A DNA stretch of 64,000 nucleotides from Lachnospiraceae bacterium. Lineage in GTDB: Bacteria; Bacillota; Clostridia; Lachnospirales; Lachnospiraceae. Positions 8,512-17,714 of this stretch are shown here, one piece after another. Within the stretch, counting starts at the first letter, position 1, and every line of letters starts with the position of its first letter. The notes beneath the pieces are model-generated. The model ran no database searches, was not told the origin of the DNA, and saw nothing but the letters and a program-made list of their open reading frames with translations. A program made the position numbers and the translations under genes. The stretch lies in assembly GCA_016286555.1 (NCBI GenBank), contig JAEETA010000009.1:1-64000 (forward strand). Direction: 5' to 3'.

Positions 8512-10392
8512 TCAGGAACGTGCCGCAAAACAGATGCCCACACCAAAGGAGGCAGCGCCGCAACCGGAACATTTGTCGGCACAGTTGTTGGTCACCTTGC
8601 CTTCCTTGGAATTGTGCCACTCCTGCAGCAGGAACTTCCGGGATACACCGCAGTCAATGAAATCCCAGGGGAAGATCTCGTCATCGGGACGCTCCCTTAC
8701 GGTATAGAAATCGGGATCCACGCCGCATTCTTCGAAGGTCTCCATCCAGACATCGTTCTTGTAATACTCGGACCAGGCATCGTAGAAGCACCCCTTTTCA
8801 TAAGCCCGCTTGATGACCTTACAAAGTCTCCGGTCGCCTCTTGCCAGGACGCCCTCCAGGACGCTGACGTCCGCCTCGTGCCAGTTGTATTTGATGCTCT
8901 TCTGGTTCAGCTGGGATGCAATGCCCTGCCTGCAGGTATAGGCCTTTTCGATGAACTGTTCCTTGCTGCACTGGGGCGCCCACTGGAACGCGGTAAAGGG
9001 CTTGGGGACAAAGAAAGATGTACTGACCACGATCTGTACCCGGCCATTGACCCGCTTTTCCTTGGGTACCGCATCAAAGAACTCCGCCGCGATCTTGTTG
9101 GCCAGGTCCCCGATGCCCACGATATCCTCATCCGTCTCTCCGGGGTGGCCCAGCATGAAGTAGAGCTTGACTCTGGTCCAGCCGCCTTCAAAGGCCTCTC
9201 TGGCGCCGGAAAGGATCACCTCTTCCGACAGGCCCTTGTTGATGACGTCACGGAGTCTCTGGGAGCCTGCCTCAGGGGCAAAGGTCAGGCTGGTCTTTTT
9301 CACATCCTGCACCTTGCTCATGACATCCAGGCTGAAGGCGTCGATCCGCAGGGAGGGCAGACTGATGTTGATATGGCGCTTGCTGCATTCCTCCAGGAGA
9401 TAGTCCAGCAGCTCCGGCAGATGGGTGTAATCGCTGGAGGACAGGGAACTTAAGGAAATCTCCTCATGCCCCGTATTTTTCAGCATTTCCATGGCATAGC
9501 GCTTTAATGTCTCCACGGAACGCTGCCGCACGGGACGGTAAAGCTCACCGGCCTGGCAGAAACGACACCCGCGGATACAGCCGCGCATGATCTCCAGCAC
9601 CACACGATCCTGAGTACATTTGATATAGGGCACCACAGGCTTCATGGGATAGTAGGTATCGTCCAATTCTCCCACGATCTCTTTCCGGATCTTCTTCGGC
9701 ATCTCCGGGAATCTGGGCAAAAAGGAAGCAATGGTTCCGTCCTCGTTGTAGGTCACATCATAGAGCGACGGCGCATAAATGCCCGGCAGGCAACCTGCTT
9801 TTCGCAGGAATTCCTCCCTGGTGGCACCGTTTTTCCGGCATTCTTTATACAGGTCCAGAAGTGCCCGGTACTGGGTTTCCCCTTCGCCGATGTAAAAGAG
9901 GTCAAAGAAATCCGCGATGGGCTCGGGATTGTAAGTGCAGGGTCCGCCGCCGATCACGATGGGCACGTCCCAGGTGCGGTCCTTCGCCTCCAGAGGGATC
10001 TGGGCCAGATCCAGCACCTGCAGGATGTTGGTATAGCACATCTCATACTGGATGGTGATGCCCAGGAAATCAAAATCCTTCACGGGACTCTGGGACTCCA
10101 GCGCAAAAAGGGGGATCTTTTTCTCCCGCAGCACCTTGTCCAGATCCGTCCAGGGAGAATAGACCCGCTCACACCAGGTATCCTCGAAGGAATTGAACAT
10201 ATCGTAGAGAATCTGAATCCCCAGGTGGGACATACCGATCTCATAGACATCGGGAAAACACATGGCAAAGCGCACCTGCACCTGTGACAGGTCCTTCACC
10301 ACGGCGTTCACCTCGTGTCCGATATAGCGTTCCGGCTTATCGATGGATAGTAAAATTTCGTCAGGCAATGCCAGAAAATCCGTCTTCATCAT
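8512..10392 (-). CDS. TIGR03960 family B12-binding-like/radical SAM protein
   Basis: This is a 626-residue radical SAM enzyme of unknown substrate. The N-terminal third resembles a cobalamin-binding-like fold (DVYEIGMSHLGIQILYD, GGGPCTYNPEPIADFFD). The radical SAM domain begins with MRGCIRGCRFCQAG near residue 265, giving the CxxxCxxC cluster ligands. The C-terminus carries an extra cysteine group (CADKCSGCGA...GIC), which may bind another cluster. The length is normal for the family. It overlaps the upstream DUF4129-like gene by four bases and is 31 bases ahead of its TIGR03936 partner. Confidence 0.9.
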   Translation of the reverse strand: MMKTDFLALPDEILLSIDKPERYIGHEVNAVVKDLSQVQVRFAMCFPDVYEIGMSHLGIQILYDMFNSFEDTWCERVYSPWTDLDKVLREKKIPLFALESQSPVKDFDFLGITIQYEMCYTNILQVLDLAQIPLEAKDRTWDVPIVIGGGPCTYNPEPIADFFDLFYIGEGETQYRALLDLYKECRKNGATREEFLRKAGCLPGIYAPSLYDVTYNEDGTIASFLPRFPEMPKKIRKEIVGELDDTYYPMKPVVPYIKCTQDRVVLEIMRGCIRGCRFCQAGELYRPVRQRSVETLKRYAMEMLKNTGHEEISLSSLSSSDYTHLPELLDYLLEECSKRHINISLPSLRIDAFSLDVMSKVQDVKKTSLTFAPEAGSQRLRDVINKGLSEEVILSGAREAFEGGWTRVKLYFMLGHPGETDEDIVGIGDLANKIAAEFFDAVPKEKRVNGRVQIVVSTSFFVPKPFTAFQWAPQCSKEQFIEKAYTCRQGIASQLNQKSIKYNWHEADVSVLEGVLARGDRRLCKVIKRAYEKGCFYDAWSEYYKNDVWMETFEECGVDPDFYTVRERPDDEIFPWDFIDCGVSRKFLLQEWHNSKEGKVTNNCADKCSGCGAASFGVGICFAARS

Positions 10393-11657
10393 AACTTTCC
10401 TTTAAATGCCGCCAGTTCCTCCTCAGTGCATTCTCTGCCCGAGTATCTGGCTTTTTCGTAAATGGCGCTCCAGCCGGAAGTACCACTGAGCTTCTCCAGC
10501 TGTCTCGCCGTATGTTTTCCGGGATGTCGCAGAGGATCTCCAGTCGCGGCCTCTTCTCTTCTTTTTGCAAAATGGGTGGCGTAATGCCTTCGGATCCGGT
10601 CGTTGACACTTTTTCCGGCAGGCCCGAAAAAGCGGCGTCTCGCTTCCCGCTCCAGGCGCTCGTGAAGGTCCGTTACGCCCTCTTCCTCACTGTCACTGTA
10701 AACCTCCACGGCACGGTGCTTATAGAGGTACAAAAATAGCTTAAAGAGACCCGTCGCAGCATAATATACCACCACGGCGATGATAATGCCAAACAACAGG
10801 TAGGACAGAACCTGCCATACGGGAGAAGGTCCCTGAGATTCCCCCAGCATCTGCATGGTGGCAGGATCCGATAAGTGCAGATCTTCAGGCACCTCCATGG
10901 AAGGCCCTTCTTCCGGCGCAAAATGCGACAGGATCCAGATCACAAATTCCTTCAGCTTCCCGATGAGATATTGAAATCCTCTCTGAATGGCTTCAAATTG
11001 CCCTGCGATGATAAGAGCCACTGCCAGGAGTCCGGAAAAGATCAGCGTCGTGGAAAAGCCACTGCGATACATTTCCCTGACGGGAAGGTAACTTACGGTG
11101 CTTTCGTTAAAGCGGGTGAACTTCTGCAGCTGATTCAGATACAGCTGCACGAACAACAGCAGCAGGCACAGGATCACTCCCACTCGGAGCTGTCTGTCCC
11201 ATTCCGGTCCCATGACATAATGGGTAAAGGCGGAAGCTACAAAAGCAAGAGCAACACCGGTCACCGGCGGAATGGGGATCACGGGATCGTTGTCCCGCAG
11301 GAACCTTCTCCTGCATTCCGACAGCAGGAAGATGGCCCCGAAGAAAAATCCATCCAGCTTCACCACATAGGAAATGGGGATCACCACCCAGATGGCCAGC
11401 ACCAGAATGGATAATCCCAGGAATGGGAAAGATTTGGTAAACAGCCGGTTCAGAAAGTAAAAGATCAGAGGAAAGATCCCCAGTCCAACAAAAATCAGGA
11501 TATGGGGCGGCATTCCTCCGGAAATATTATAAAAGATCAGCATCAAAAACACGTAGAGTCCGAAGAGACTCCAGTGATTCATTTCCAGCGTCATGACGGA
11601 TCCCAGCAGAGCGATCCGTTCCGACAGGGAGGATTTTTGTTTGTCAGCCATGCTCAT
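10389..11657 (-). CDS. multi-span membrane protein with DUF4129-like C-terminus
   Basis: The 422-residue membrane protein has about six hydrophobic spans (roughly residues 30-180 and 205-225), a further span near 290-310, and then a soluble C-terminal region. The tail (VNDRIRRHYATHFAKR ... IYEKARYSGRECTEEE) resembles the DUF4129 domain. That domain is often found next to MoxR and DUF58 genes, where transglutaminase-like proteins normally occur. No transglutaminase core is visible here. It overlaps DUF58 and TIGR03960 by four bases each. The molecular role is unknown; a part in envelope-protein handling is inferred from the MoxR neighbours. Confidence 0.75.
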   Translation of the reverse strand: MSMADKQKSSLSERIALLGSVMTLEMNHWSLFGLYVFLMLIFYNISGGMPPHILIFVGLGIFPLIFYFLNRLFTKSFPFLGLSILVLAIWVVIPISYVVKLDGFFFGAIFLLSECRRRFLRDNDPVIPIPPVTGVALAFVASAFTHYVMGPEWDRQLRVGVILCLLLLFVQLYLNQLQKFTRFNESTVSYLPVREMYRSGFSTTLIFSGLLAVALIIAGQFEAIQRGFQYLIGKLKEFVIWILSHFAPEEGPSMEVPEDLHLSDPATMQMLGESQGPSPVWQVLSYLLFGIIIAVVVYYAATGLFKLFLYLYKHRAVEVYSDSEEEGVTDLHERLEREARRRFFGPAGKSVNDRIRRHYATHFAKRREEAATGDPLRHPGKHTARQLEKLSGTSGWSAIYEKARYSGRECTEEELAAFKGKL

Positions 11658-12766
11658 TCCTCCACATAGTAAGTAAACTGCTGCAGATCCGTACCGATAA
11701 ACTCCGCATCTTCCTTGCGGCTGGGCAGGATCAATGCTACAGCTGCGCCCATATTCATGCCCTTTTCCACCAGCTCCAGCATTTCCGGATCCGGGAACAG
11801 AGAGAAAAAGCAGCGTAAGGAATACTCTTCTTCCAGGAACAGAGACTCATTGAAATGATGCTCGAAGGGCAGAGTTTTGGATGGATCGATCCCTGCCAGC
11901 ACCGTCAGAAAATCGGAAAACTCCCCCTCTTCCGTGGAGGCAAAGGCAGGTCCTCCCGTCAGGGAATTCACCGCATTGCAGCGTAAGGACACATTGATCC
12001 CCTGCTCAAAGAAAAGCCTTCCCAGATAGGCAATGGCGGAGATCAAATCTTCCGCTTCGTCCTCTCTGTGCCGGATGTGGACATCCATGAGATTCAGGAA
12101 AAAAAGCACGGGACGCCTGGACACATACTCCCTGACATTTACAAGCAGGTCGTCCTCCGTTTTGGCGGAAGCCCGCCAGTTGATGGTCTTCATGGGATCG
12201 CCGGGCTGATATTCCCGGATACCACGGAAAGAAAAGACATCTTCGATCAGAGGAGAATTGGTCAACGCCGTACCGATGGAAGTCTGCAGCGCCCTGGCCA
12301 GATCCGCGCATTCCAGCTCCTCGGGATACACCAAAAGCGAGGTGCTGACAGGCACCTGCGTCACAAATTGATCTATCAAAAACAGATCGGCGCCCACAAG
12401 GTCCATGGATCCGATCTCATACATCCCCCTTTTTTTCGGATAAAACTGCACCCTGCGGGTGATCCGCTCCATGGATTTTAAGTGAAAGATGTCATTCCGG
12501 TAATACTGATCCGTTACGGAAGAACCCTTTCCGGAGGTAAAGCTCAGCTCCCTGGGCGCCTGAAACTTTACCTTTACCATGGCAAGAGGAAGCCATTTTT
12601 TATTTTCCACGATCTCAATGACCTCACTGCTCTGACCCCTGGTGAGCTCACTGTCCGCAAAAGATACGGAGGCAGTCAGATTCCTGTCCCAGAACCTGCG
12701 GTACAGCCAGCGCTGCCCCAGGAAAAACAGAAGGGCAATGAAGCCAAATACTATCAAAAGGATCAT
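11654..12766 (-). CDS. DUF58 domain protein
   Basis: The 370-residue protein has an N-terminal hydrophobic segment (residues 1-20). A beta-rich region follows, then the DUF58 signature FRGIREYQPGDPMKTINWRASAKTEDDLLVNVRE near residues 195-230. The rest is a von Willebrand A-like fold. DUF58 proteins partner with MoxR AAA ATPases; the pair is thought to act in metal-dependent or chaperone-like maturation of proteins. The gene shares four-base overlaps with moxR upstream and the DUF4129-like gene downstream, so all three are probably made together. Confidence 0.9.
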   Translation of the reverse strand: MILLIVFGFIALLFFLGQRWLYRRFWDRNLTASVSFADSELTRGQSSEVIEIVENKKWLPLAMVKVKFQAPRELSFTSGKGSSVTDQYYRNDIFHLKSMERITRRVQFYPKKRGMYEIGSMDLVGADLFLIDQFVTQVPVSTSLLVYPEELECADLARALQTSIGTALTNSPLIEDVFSFRGIREYQPGDPMKTINWRASAKTEDDLLVNVREYVSRRPVLFFLNLMDVHIRHREDEAEDLISAIAYLGRLFFEQGINVSLRCNAVNSLTGGPAFASTEEGEFSDFLTVLAGIDPSKTLPFEHHFNESLFLEEEYSLRCFFSLFPDPEMLELVEKGMNMGAAVALILPSRKEDAEFIGTDLQQFTYYVEE

Positions 12767-13701
12767 TCGAAGCCCTCGGTGGGAACATCCAGTTCCTTCA
12801 CGATGCGCTGGATCAGTTCATACGCAGGTGCCTTATGAGCAAAGGAGGAAGGGATCACGCGATGTGCCAGGACCGGCACGGTCATGGAGATCACATCATC
12901 CGGAATCACATAGTCACGATCCGAGAGATATGCCAGGCACATAGCGCACTTCTGCAATGCCAGCAATCCTCTGGTACTGACCCCAAGTCGGAAGAGATTG
13001 CTCTCTCTGGTAGCCTTGCCGATGGAGACGATGTAGGAACGGATCTCCTCGGATACCTGCACCTGTCCCACAGCCTTCCTCGCATCCAGAATATCTCCGG
13101 TGGTAAGCACTGCAGTGAGATCTGCAATGGGATCTCCGGCGGAATGATAGTAAAGTACCGTTTTCTCATCCTTTTCCTCGGGGTACCCCATGGACAGCTT
13201 CATGAGGAAACGATCCAGCTGGGCTTCGGGCAGAGGGAAAGTTCCCATATTCTCAATGGGATTCTCCGTAGCGATGACCAGGAAGGGCTCAGGCAGCAGC
13301 ATCGTGTTGCCGTCAATGGTCACCTGCAACTCTTCCATGGCTTCCAGGAGACCTGCCTGGGTCCTGGGCGTGGCACGATTGATCTCGTCTGCCAGCAGAA
13401 TATTGGTAAAAACAGGTCCTTTCTTCAGAACAAATTCCGATGTTTTTCTGTCAAAAACCGACAAACCCGTCACATCCGACGGCAGCAGATCCGGCGTAAA
13501 CTGGATCCTGGAAAAGGATGCATCCAGACAGCCCGCAATGGTTCTTGCCAGCTTGGTCTTGCCGGTGCCGGGCACATCCTCCAGAAGGACATGTCCTCCC
13601 GCCAGAATGGCCACCAGGAGCTGCTCGATGACAGCGTCCTTGCCGATGATGACTTTGCCCGCTTCCCCAAGCAGGCGTTCTTTCAGTTCCGTACCTTTCA
13701 T
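12763..13701 (-). CDS. MoxR family AAA+ ATPase
   Basis: This is a cytosolic AAA+ ATPase of 312 residues, a typical MoxR length. Walker A is EDVPGTGKTKLA (about residues 41-52), Walker B is ILLADEINRATPRTQ, and sensor 1 is VIATENPIE. Family members act as chaperone-like ATPases with DUF58 or VWA partners. Start at the ATG 13701 behind a G-rich ribosome site. It lies 46 bases after hisIE on the same strand; no terminator is seen between them, so read-through from the his operon is possible. Confidence 0.93.
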   Translation of the reverse strand: MKGTELKERLLGEAGKVIIGKDAVIEQLLVAILAGGHVLLEDVPGTGKTKLARTIAGCLDASFSRIQFTPDLLPSDVTGLSVFDRKTSEFVLKKGPVFTNILLADEINRATPRTQAGLLEAMEELQVTIDGNTMLLPEPFLVIATENPIENMGTFPLPEAQLDRFLMKLSMGYPEEKDEKTVLYYHSAGDPIADLTAVLTTGDILDARKAVGQVQVSEEIRSYIVSIGKATRESNLFRLGVSTRGLLALQKCAMCLAYLSDRDYVIPDDVISMTVPVLAHRVIPSSFAHKAPAYELIQRIVKELDVPTEGFE

Positions 13702-13747
13702 ATTACCCCCACAAAAACTTTTTTATTTGAAATACAGGTGATCCGCA

Positions 13748-15064
13748 TTAGTGTCTGTTTGCCAGTTCGTCTGCGATCTCTTCCCAGGTGACGCCCTTCT
13801 CCACCATAAGCACCATCATGTGGTAGAGAAAATCACTGATCTCATATTTGATCTCGTTGACATTGGGATTCTTGGCAGCGATAACGATCTCCGTCGCTTC
13901 CTCTCCCACCTTCTTCAGGATCTTATCAACGCCCTTGTCAAAGAGGTAATTGGTGTAGGACCCTTCCTTGGGATTCTCCTTCCGGTCTGCGATGGTGTCA
14001 TAAACTTCGGACAGGATGGTCAAGGGATTCACAGAGGAACCCTTCTCTTCGGGCGCGATGATCTCGTTAAAGAAGCAGGAACGGTTGCCGGTATGGCAGG
14101 CAGCCCCCACCTGGGAAACCTTTGCCAGAATGGTATCGTAATCGCAGTCCGCAGTCAGACTCTTTACATACTGGTAGTGGCCGCTGGTCTCGCCCTTCAG
14201 CCACTGCTCCTGTCTGCTGCGGCTGTAATAATGCATCATGCCTGTTCGGATGGTGTCCTGGAAAGCCTGCCTGTTCATGTAGGCCATCATCAGCACTTCG
14301 TCGTTTTTCTCGTCCTGCACGATGACAGGCACCAGGCCCTGCTCGTTCAGTTTCAGGTCGTCGAAGGAAAGCTCCGCTCTGGGGAACTTCACATCGATGC
14401 CGTTCTCGCTGCACAGCTCCTTCAGGCTCAGGATCTGGGATACATTATCGTTAATGGTATTGCCGGTAACGCCGCAGACCTGCTCCACGGCGAAAAACTC
14501 CAGGAGCTTGTTCAGCAGGATCTGATCGATCCGTGCATAGAAAGGCAGGGAGGATACGATCTCCGTCTCGTGCAGCTGATGGACATTTAAGAGCACGAAA
14601 CCGCTGACCTTCTTCTGCTCATCGGAGGGAATCATCTTGATGCGGTCCGGATCCGTAAACATGGCCAGGAGCTTCTCCGCACCGAACTTCTCGTTCACTT
14701 CCTGCGTCAGTTCAAAATTGTCATCCCTGTCATAATCCAGAATGGCCTTAGCACATCCGGTGTAGAGGATCTTCTTCACATCCTCCATGCGCTTGATGTT
14801 GCCGCCGCCGAACACGGGCTTATCAAAGACCGTGACGATCTCCTTCAGGATGTCCAGGGCCTCCTCGTGGGCGGCATCCGCAGACTCCACGGATTCATAG
14901 GTTCCCTGATCCGACAGATCAAAGACCATGAGTTCATCAACACTGTTTCTGCTGTAGGTTTCCGCCAGGCGCACCGGATCCGTGTCCACCACGGTATGAT
15001 CCGTAAAACCTCTCACGGCATTGTTCTGAAACAGATAAATACTTGCTACAAATTTCTTAACCAT
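13748..15064 (-). CDS. hisIE: HisI-HisE bifunctional enzyme with N-terminal HisF-like barrel domain
   Basis: Histidine steps two and three: phosphoribosyl-ATP pyrophosphatase and phosphoribosyl-AMP cyclohydrolase. Of 438 residues, 1-225 resemble a HisF/HisA barrel ([39 protein letters not shown]). HisI spans about 235-335 with its zinc cysteines (C307, C323, C330 in the [11 protein letters not shown] region). HisE spans about 348-435 ([15 protein letters not shown]). The catalytic aspartate of HisF (CLDV in true HisF) is replaced, here SIYLFQ, so the barrel is probably not a working cyclase. The ATG at 15064, behind GAGGGG, was chosen because a longer frame would overlap hisB. Confidence 0.9.
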   Translation of the reverse strand: MVKKFVASIYLFQNNAVRGFTDHTVVDTDPVRLAETYSRNSVDELMVFDLSDQGTYESVESADAAHEEALDILKEIVTVFDKPVFGGGNIKRMEDVKKILYTGCAKAILDYDRDDNFELTQEVNEKFGAEKLLAMFTDPDRIKMIPSDEQKKVSGFVLLNVHQLHETEIVSSLPFYARIDQILLNKLLEFFAVEQVCGVTGNTINDNVSQILSLKELCSENGIDVKFPRAELSFDDLKLNEQGLVPVIVQDEKNDEVLMMAYMNRQAFQDTIRTGMMHYYSRSRQEQWLKGETSGHYQYVKSLTADCDYDTILAKVSQVGAACHTGNRSCFFNEIIAPEEKGSSVNPLTILSEVYDTIADRKENPKEGSYTNYLFDKGVDKILKKVGEEATEIVIAAKNPNVNEIKYEISDFLYHMMVLMVEKGVTWEEIADELANRH

Positions 15065-15110
15065 AATCCCCTCGAAAGAAGCCGAAATCGGCGTATTTTT
15101 CGGTGCGGTA

Positions 15111-15695
15111 TCAGAGACTTCCCTTGGTGGAAAGCACGCCCTCCACACGCGCATCTATAGAAACCGCCATGTCCAGCGCCTTGGCAAAGGCCTTGAACAT
15201 TGCCTCGATCTCGTGATGTGCGTTACCGGTCTCCAGCACCTTGATGTGCAGGTTCATGCCTGCGCTGTAGGACAGGGCATAGAAAAACTCATGTACCAGC
15301 TCCGTATCAAGAGCTCCCACCATGGGTGCCTTAAACTCGTGCTCAAAACGCAGGTAAGGTCTGCCGCACAGATCCACGGCACAAAGCACCAGCACCTCAT
15401 CCATGGGAAGGATGAAATAACCGTATCTGCGGATTCCTGCCTTATCTCCCAGTGCCTCTTTGATGGCAGTGCCCAGCGCGATGCCGGTATCCTCCACAGT
15501 GTGGTGTCCGTCCACCTGCAGATCTCCGTCCACCTTGCAACTTAAGTCAAAGAAGCCATGCCTGGTAAAACCCTCCAGCATGTGGTCGAAAAAGCCGATG
15601 CCGGTATTCACATCATACTTTCCGGAACCGTCCAGATTCAGGTCGATGCAGATATCCGTCTCTTTGGTTTTGCGGGTTACTTTAGCGTCTCTCAT
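15111..15695 (-). CDS. hisB: imidazoleglycerol-phosphate dehydratase
   Basis: The 194-residue enzyme dehydrates imidazole glycerol phosphate to imidazole acetol phosphate. The manganese-binding histidine motifs are present: [16 protein letters not shown] (about 36-51) and [14 protein letters not shown] (about 62-75), with a second pair in [16 protein letters not shown]. It is the stand-alone form without a HisN phosphatase domain. It lies between hisD (20 bases) and hisIE in the his operon. Confidence 0.97.
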   Translation of the reverse strand: MRDAKVTRKTKETDICIDLNLDGSGKYDVNTGIGFFDHMLEGFTRHGFFDLSCKVDGDLQVDGHHTVEDTGIALGTAIKEALGDKAGIRRYGYFILPMDEVLVLCAVDLCGRPYLRFEHEFKAPMVGALDTELVHEFFYALSYSAGMNLHIKVLETGNAHHEIEAMFKAFAKALDMAVSIDARVEGVLSTKGSL

Positions 15696-15715
15696 ACTGC
15701 CCCCTTATAATGATT

Positions 15716-17011
15716 TTACTCGTTTTCGAAGCGAACCGCCACACTGTTTGCGTGAGCAGTCAGACCTTCTTCCTTTGCAAAGAGCTCCACCTGCTTATGC
15801 ACTGCAGCCAGGCCCTCTCTGGAATAGGCGATGATACTGGATTTCTTGATAAAATCATCTACGCTGACCGGTGAGAAAAACTTTGCGGTACCGTTGGTAG
15901 GCAAAATGTGGTTGGGGCCTGCGAAGTAATCTCCCAAAGGCTCGGAGGAATACTCTCCTAGGAACATGGCGCCGGCATTCTTCACCTTCGTCATGGTCTC
16001 CCAGGGATTCTTCGTCAGAATCTCCAGGTGCTCCGGAGCAATCTCGTTCACGGTTTCAATAGCCTGATCCATGGTGTCAGCCACCAGGATATAGCCGTAA
16101 TTGTCCAGACTCTTTCGGATGATCTCGGCACGCTCCAGCTTCAGGAGGTAGCCGTCGATCTCCTTTGCGGTCTGCTCTGCGATCTCCATGGAAGTGGTGA
16201 CCATGATGGCACTGGCCAGTTCATCGTGCTCCGCCTGACTCAAGAGGTCTGCCGCCACATAGTGAGGATTTGCGGTCTCGTCACAGAGGGCCATGACCTC
16301 GGAGGGACCGGCGATGGAATCGATGCTGACGAAACCGTAGACAGCCTTCTTTGCCAGAGCAACGAAGATATTACCGGGGCCTGAGATCTTATCGGTCTTG
16401 GGCACAGATGCGGTTCCATAAGCCATTGCTGCGATGGCCTGCGCACCGCCAACCTTGTAGATACGGTCAACGCCTGCGATATCAGCGGCAACCAGGGTGC
16501 CGGCATTGACCTTACCGTCCTTTCCGGGAGGGGTGGTCATAACAATATCCTTCACGCCTGCCACCTTGGCAGGGATCACGTTCATCAGAACGGAACTGGG
16601 ATAAGCAGCCTTACCGCCGGGAACATAGACGCCGGCTCTGGAAATGGGAGAAACCCGCATCCCCAGGATGGAGCCGTCCTCCTTGGTCTCAAACCAGCTG
16701 TTTCGCAGCTGCTTTACATGGAATGCACGAATGTTCTCCGCAGCTTCCCGGATCACAGCGATGTACTCGTCGGAAAGAGCTTCGTACGCCTCTTTGATCT
16801 CCGCTTCCGTCACCAGAATGTTCTCGGCATTCAGGTCAAATCCATCAAACTTTTTGGTGTATTCAAAGAGTGCCTTATCACCGTTTTCCCGCACATTTGC
16901 CAGGATCTCATTTACGGTCTTCTCATACTCGGGATACTGACCCGGGCTGCGCTTCAGCATGTTCTCCAGGATCGACTCCCGCAATTCATCGGTCAATTTT
17001 ACGATTCTCAT
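15716..17011 (-). CDS. hisD: histidinol dehydrogenase
   Basis: The 431-residue zinc enzyme oxidises histidinol to histidine in two NAD-dependent steps. The family signature is clear: YVPGGKAAYPSSVLMNVIPAKVAGV near residue 130, SISGPGNIFVALAKKAV near 210, DSIAGPSEVMAL near 235 and PEHLEI near 345. The length is standard. It follows hisG by 26 bases. Confidence 0.97.
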   Translation of the reverse strand: MRIVKLTDELRESILENMLKRSPGQYPEYEKTVNEILANVRENGDKALFEYTKKFDGFDLNAENILVTEAEIKEAYEALSDEYIAVIREAAENIRAFHVKQLRNSWFETKEDGSILGMRVSPISRAGVYVPGGKAAYPSSVLMNVIPAKVAGVKDIVMTTPPGKDGKVNAGTLVAADIAGVDRIYKVGGAQAIAAMAYGTASVPKTDKISGPGNIFVALAKKAVYGFVSIDSIAGPSEVMALCDETANPHYVAADLLSQAEHDELASAIMVTTSMEIAEQTAKEIDGYLLKLERAEIIRKSLDNYGYILVADTMDQAIETVNEIAPEHLEILTKNPWETMTKVKNAGAMFLGEYSSEPLGDYFAGPNHILPTNGTAKFFSPVSVDDFIKKSSIIAYSREGLAAVHKQVELFAKEEGLTAHANSVAVRFENE

Positions 17012-17037
17012 AATCTATCCGTATCCTTCCTCTTCTC

Positions 17038-17691
17038 TTATGCTTCCAGGACCTTTTTCCGCAGGCGGTTTACCAGGTCCGTAATGGTTTTGTTCTGCAT
17101 CTGCATGCTGACGGGATTCACGATCATCCGGGCAGACAGGGGGCAGATCTCCTCCAGCACCACCAGACCGTTCTCCCTTAATGTAGAACCGGTCTCCACG
17201 ATATCCACGATCACATCGGAAAGTTCCACGATGGGACCCAGCTCCACGGAGCCGTTGAGTTTAATGATGTCCACGGACTGGTGCTTCCGGTTGTTGAAAT
17301 ACTCCTTGGCGATCAGGGGATATTTTGTAGCCACGCGGATCCGCTCATGGTTCTGCAGAAGGGCCGTAGCGGAAGCGGGACCGCAGACACACATGCGGCA
17401 TTTGCCGTAACCCAGATCCAGCACTTCATAGACATTGCGGTTTTCCTCCAGGATGGTATCCCTGCCAACCACGCCGATATCTGCAGCGCCGTACTCCACA
17501 TAGGTGGGGACATCCGGGCCTTTAGCCAGGAAAAATCGCATTTTCAGTTCTTCATTCACAAAGATCAGCTTCCGGGAGTCCTTATCTTTCATCTCCTCGC
17601 AGGTGATGCCGATGGACTCGAAAAGTTCCATGGTCTTATTTGCCAGGCGCCCTTTTCCAAGGGCAAAAGTCAGGTATCTTTCTTCACTCAT
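17038..17691 (-). CDS. hisG: ATP phosphoribosyltransferase, short form
   Basis: This is the first committed enzyme of histidine synthesis, joining ATP and PRPP. At 217 residues it is the short form lacking the C-terminal regulatory domain, so it needs HisZ, which is encoded directly upstream. LTFALGKGRLANKTMELFESIGI at the N-terminus and DIVETGSTLRENGL (PRPP loop, about residue 165) identify it. AGAGGA precedes the ATG. Confidence 0.97.
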   Translation of the reverse strand: MSEERYLTFALGKGRLANKTMELFESIGITCEEMKDKDSRKLIFVNEELKMRFFLAKGPDVPTYVEYGAADIGVVGRDTILEENRNVYEVLDLGYGKCRMCVCGPASATALLQNHERIRVATKYPLIAKEYFNNRKHQSVDIIKLNGSVELGPIVELSDVIVDIVETGSTLRENGLVVLEEICPLSARMIVNPVSMQMQNKTITDLVNRLRKKVLEA

Positions 17692-17714
17692 TTTCTTTTC
17701 CTCTTTGCCCTTGT

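Noticed and set aside
13748-15154. Longer start for hisIE at 15154
   Set aside because: It would overlap hisB by 44 bases and add 30 residues unrelated to the barrel; the ATG at 15064 has a ribosome site.
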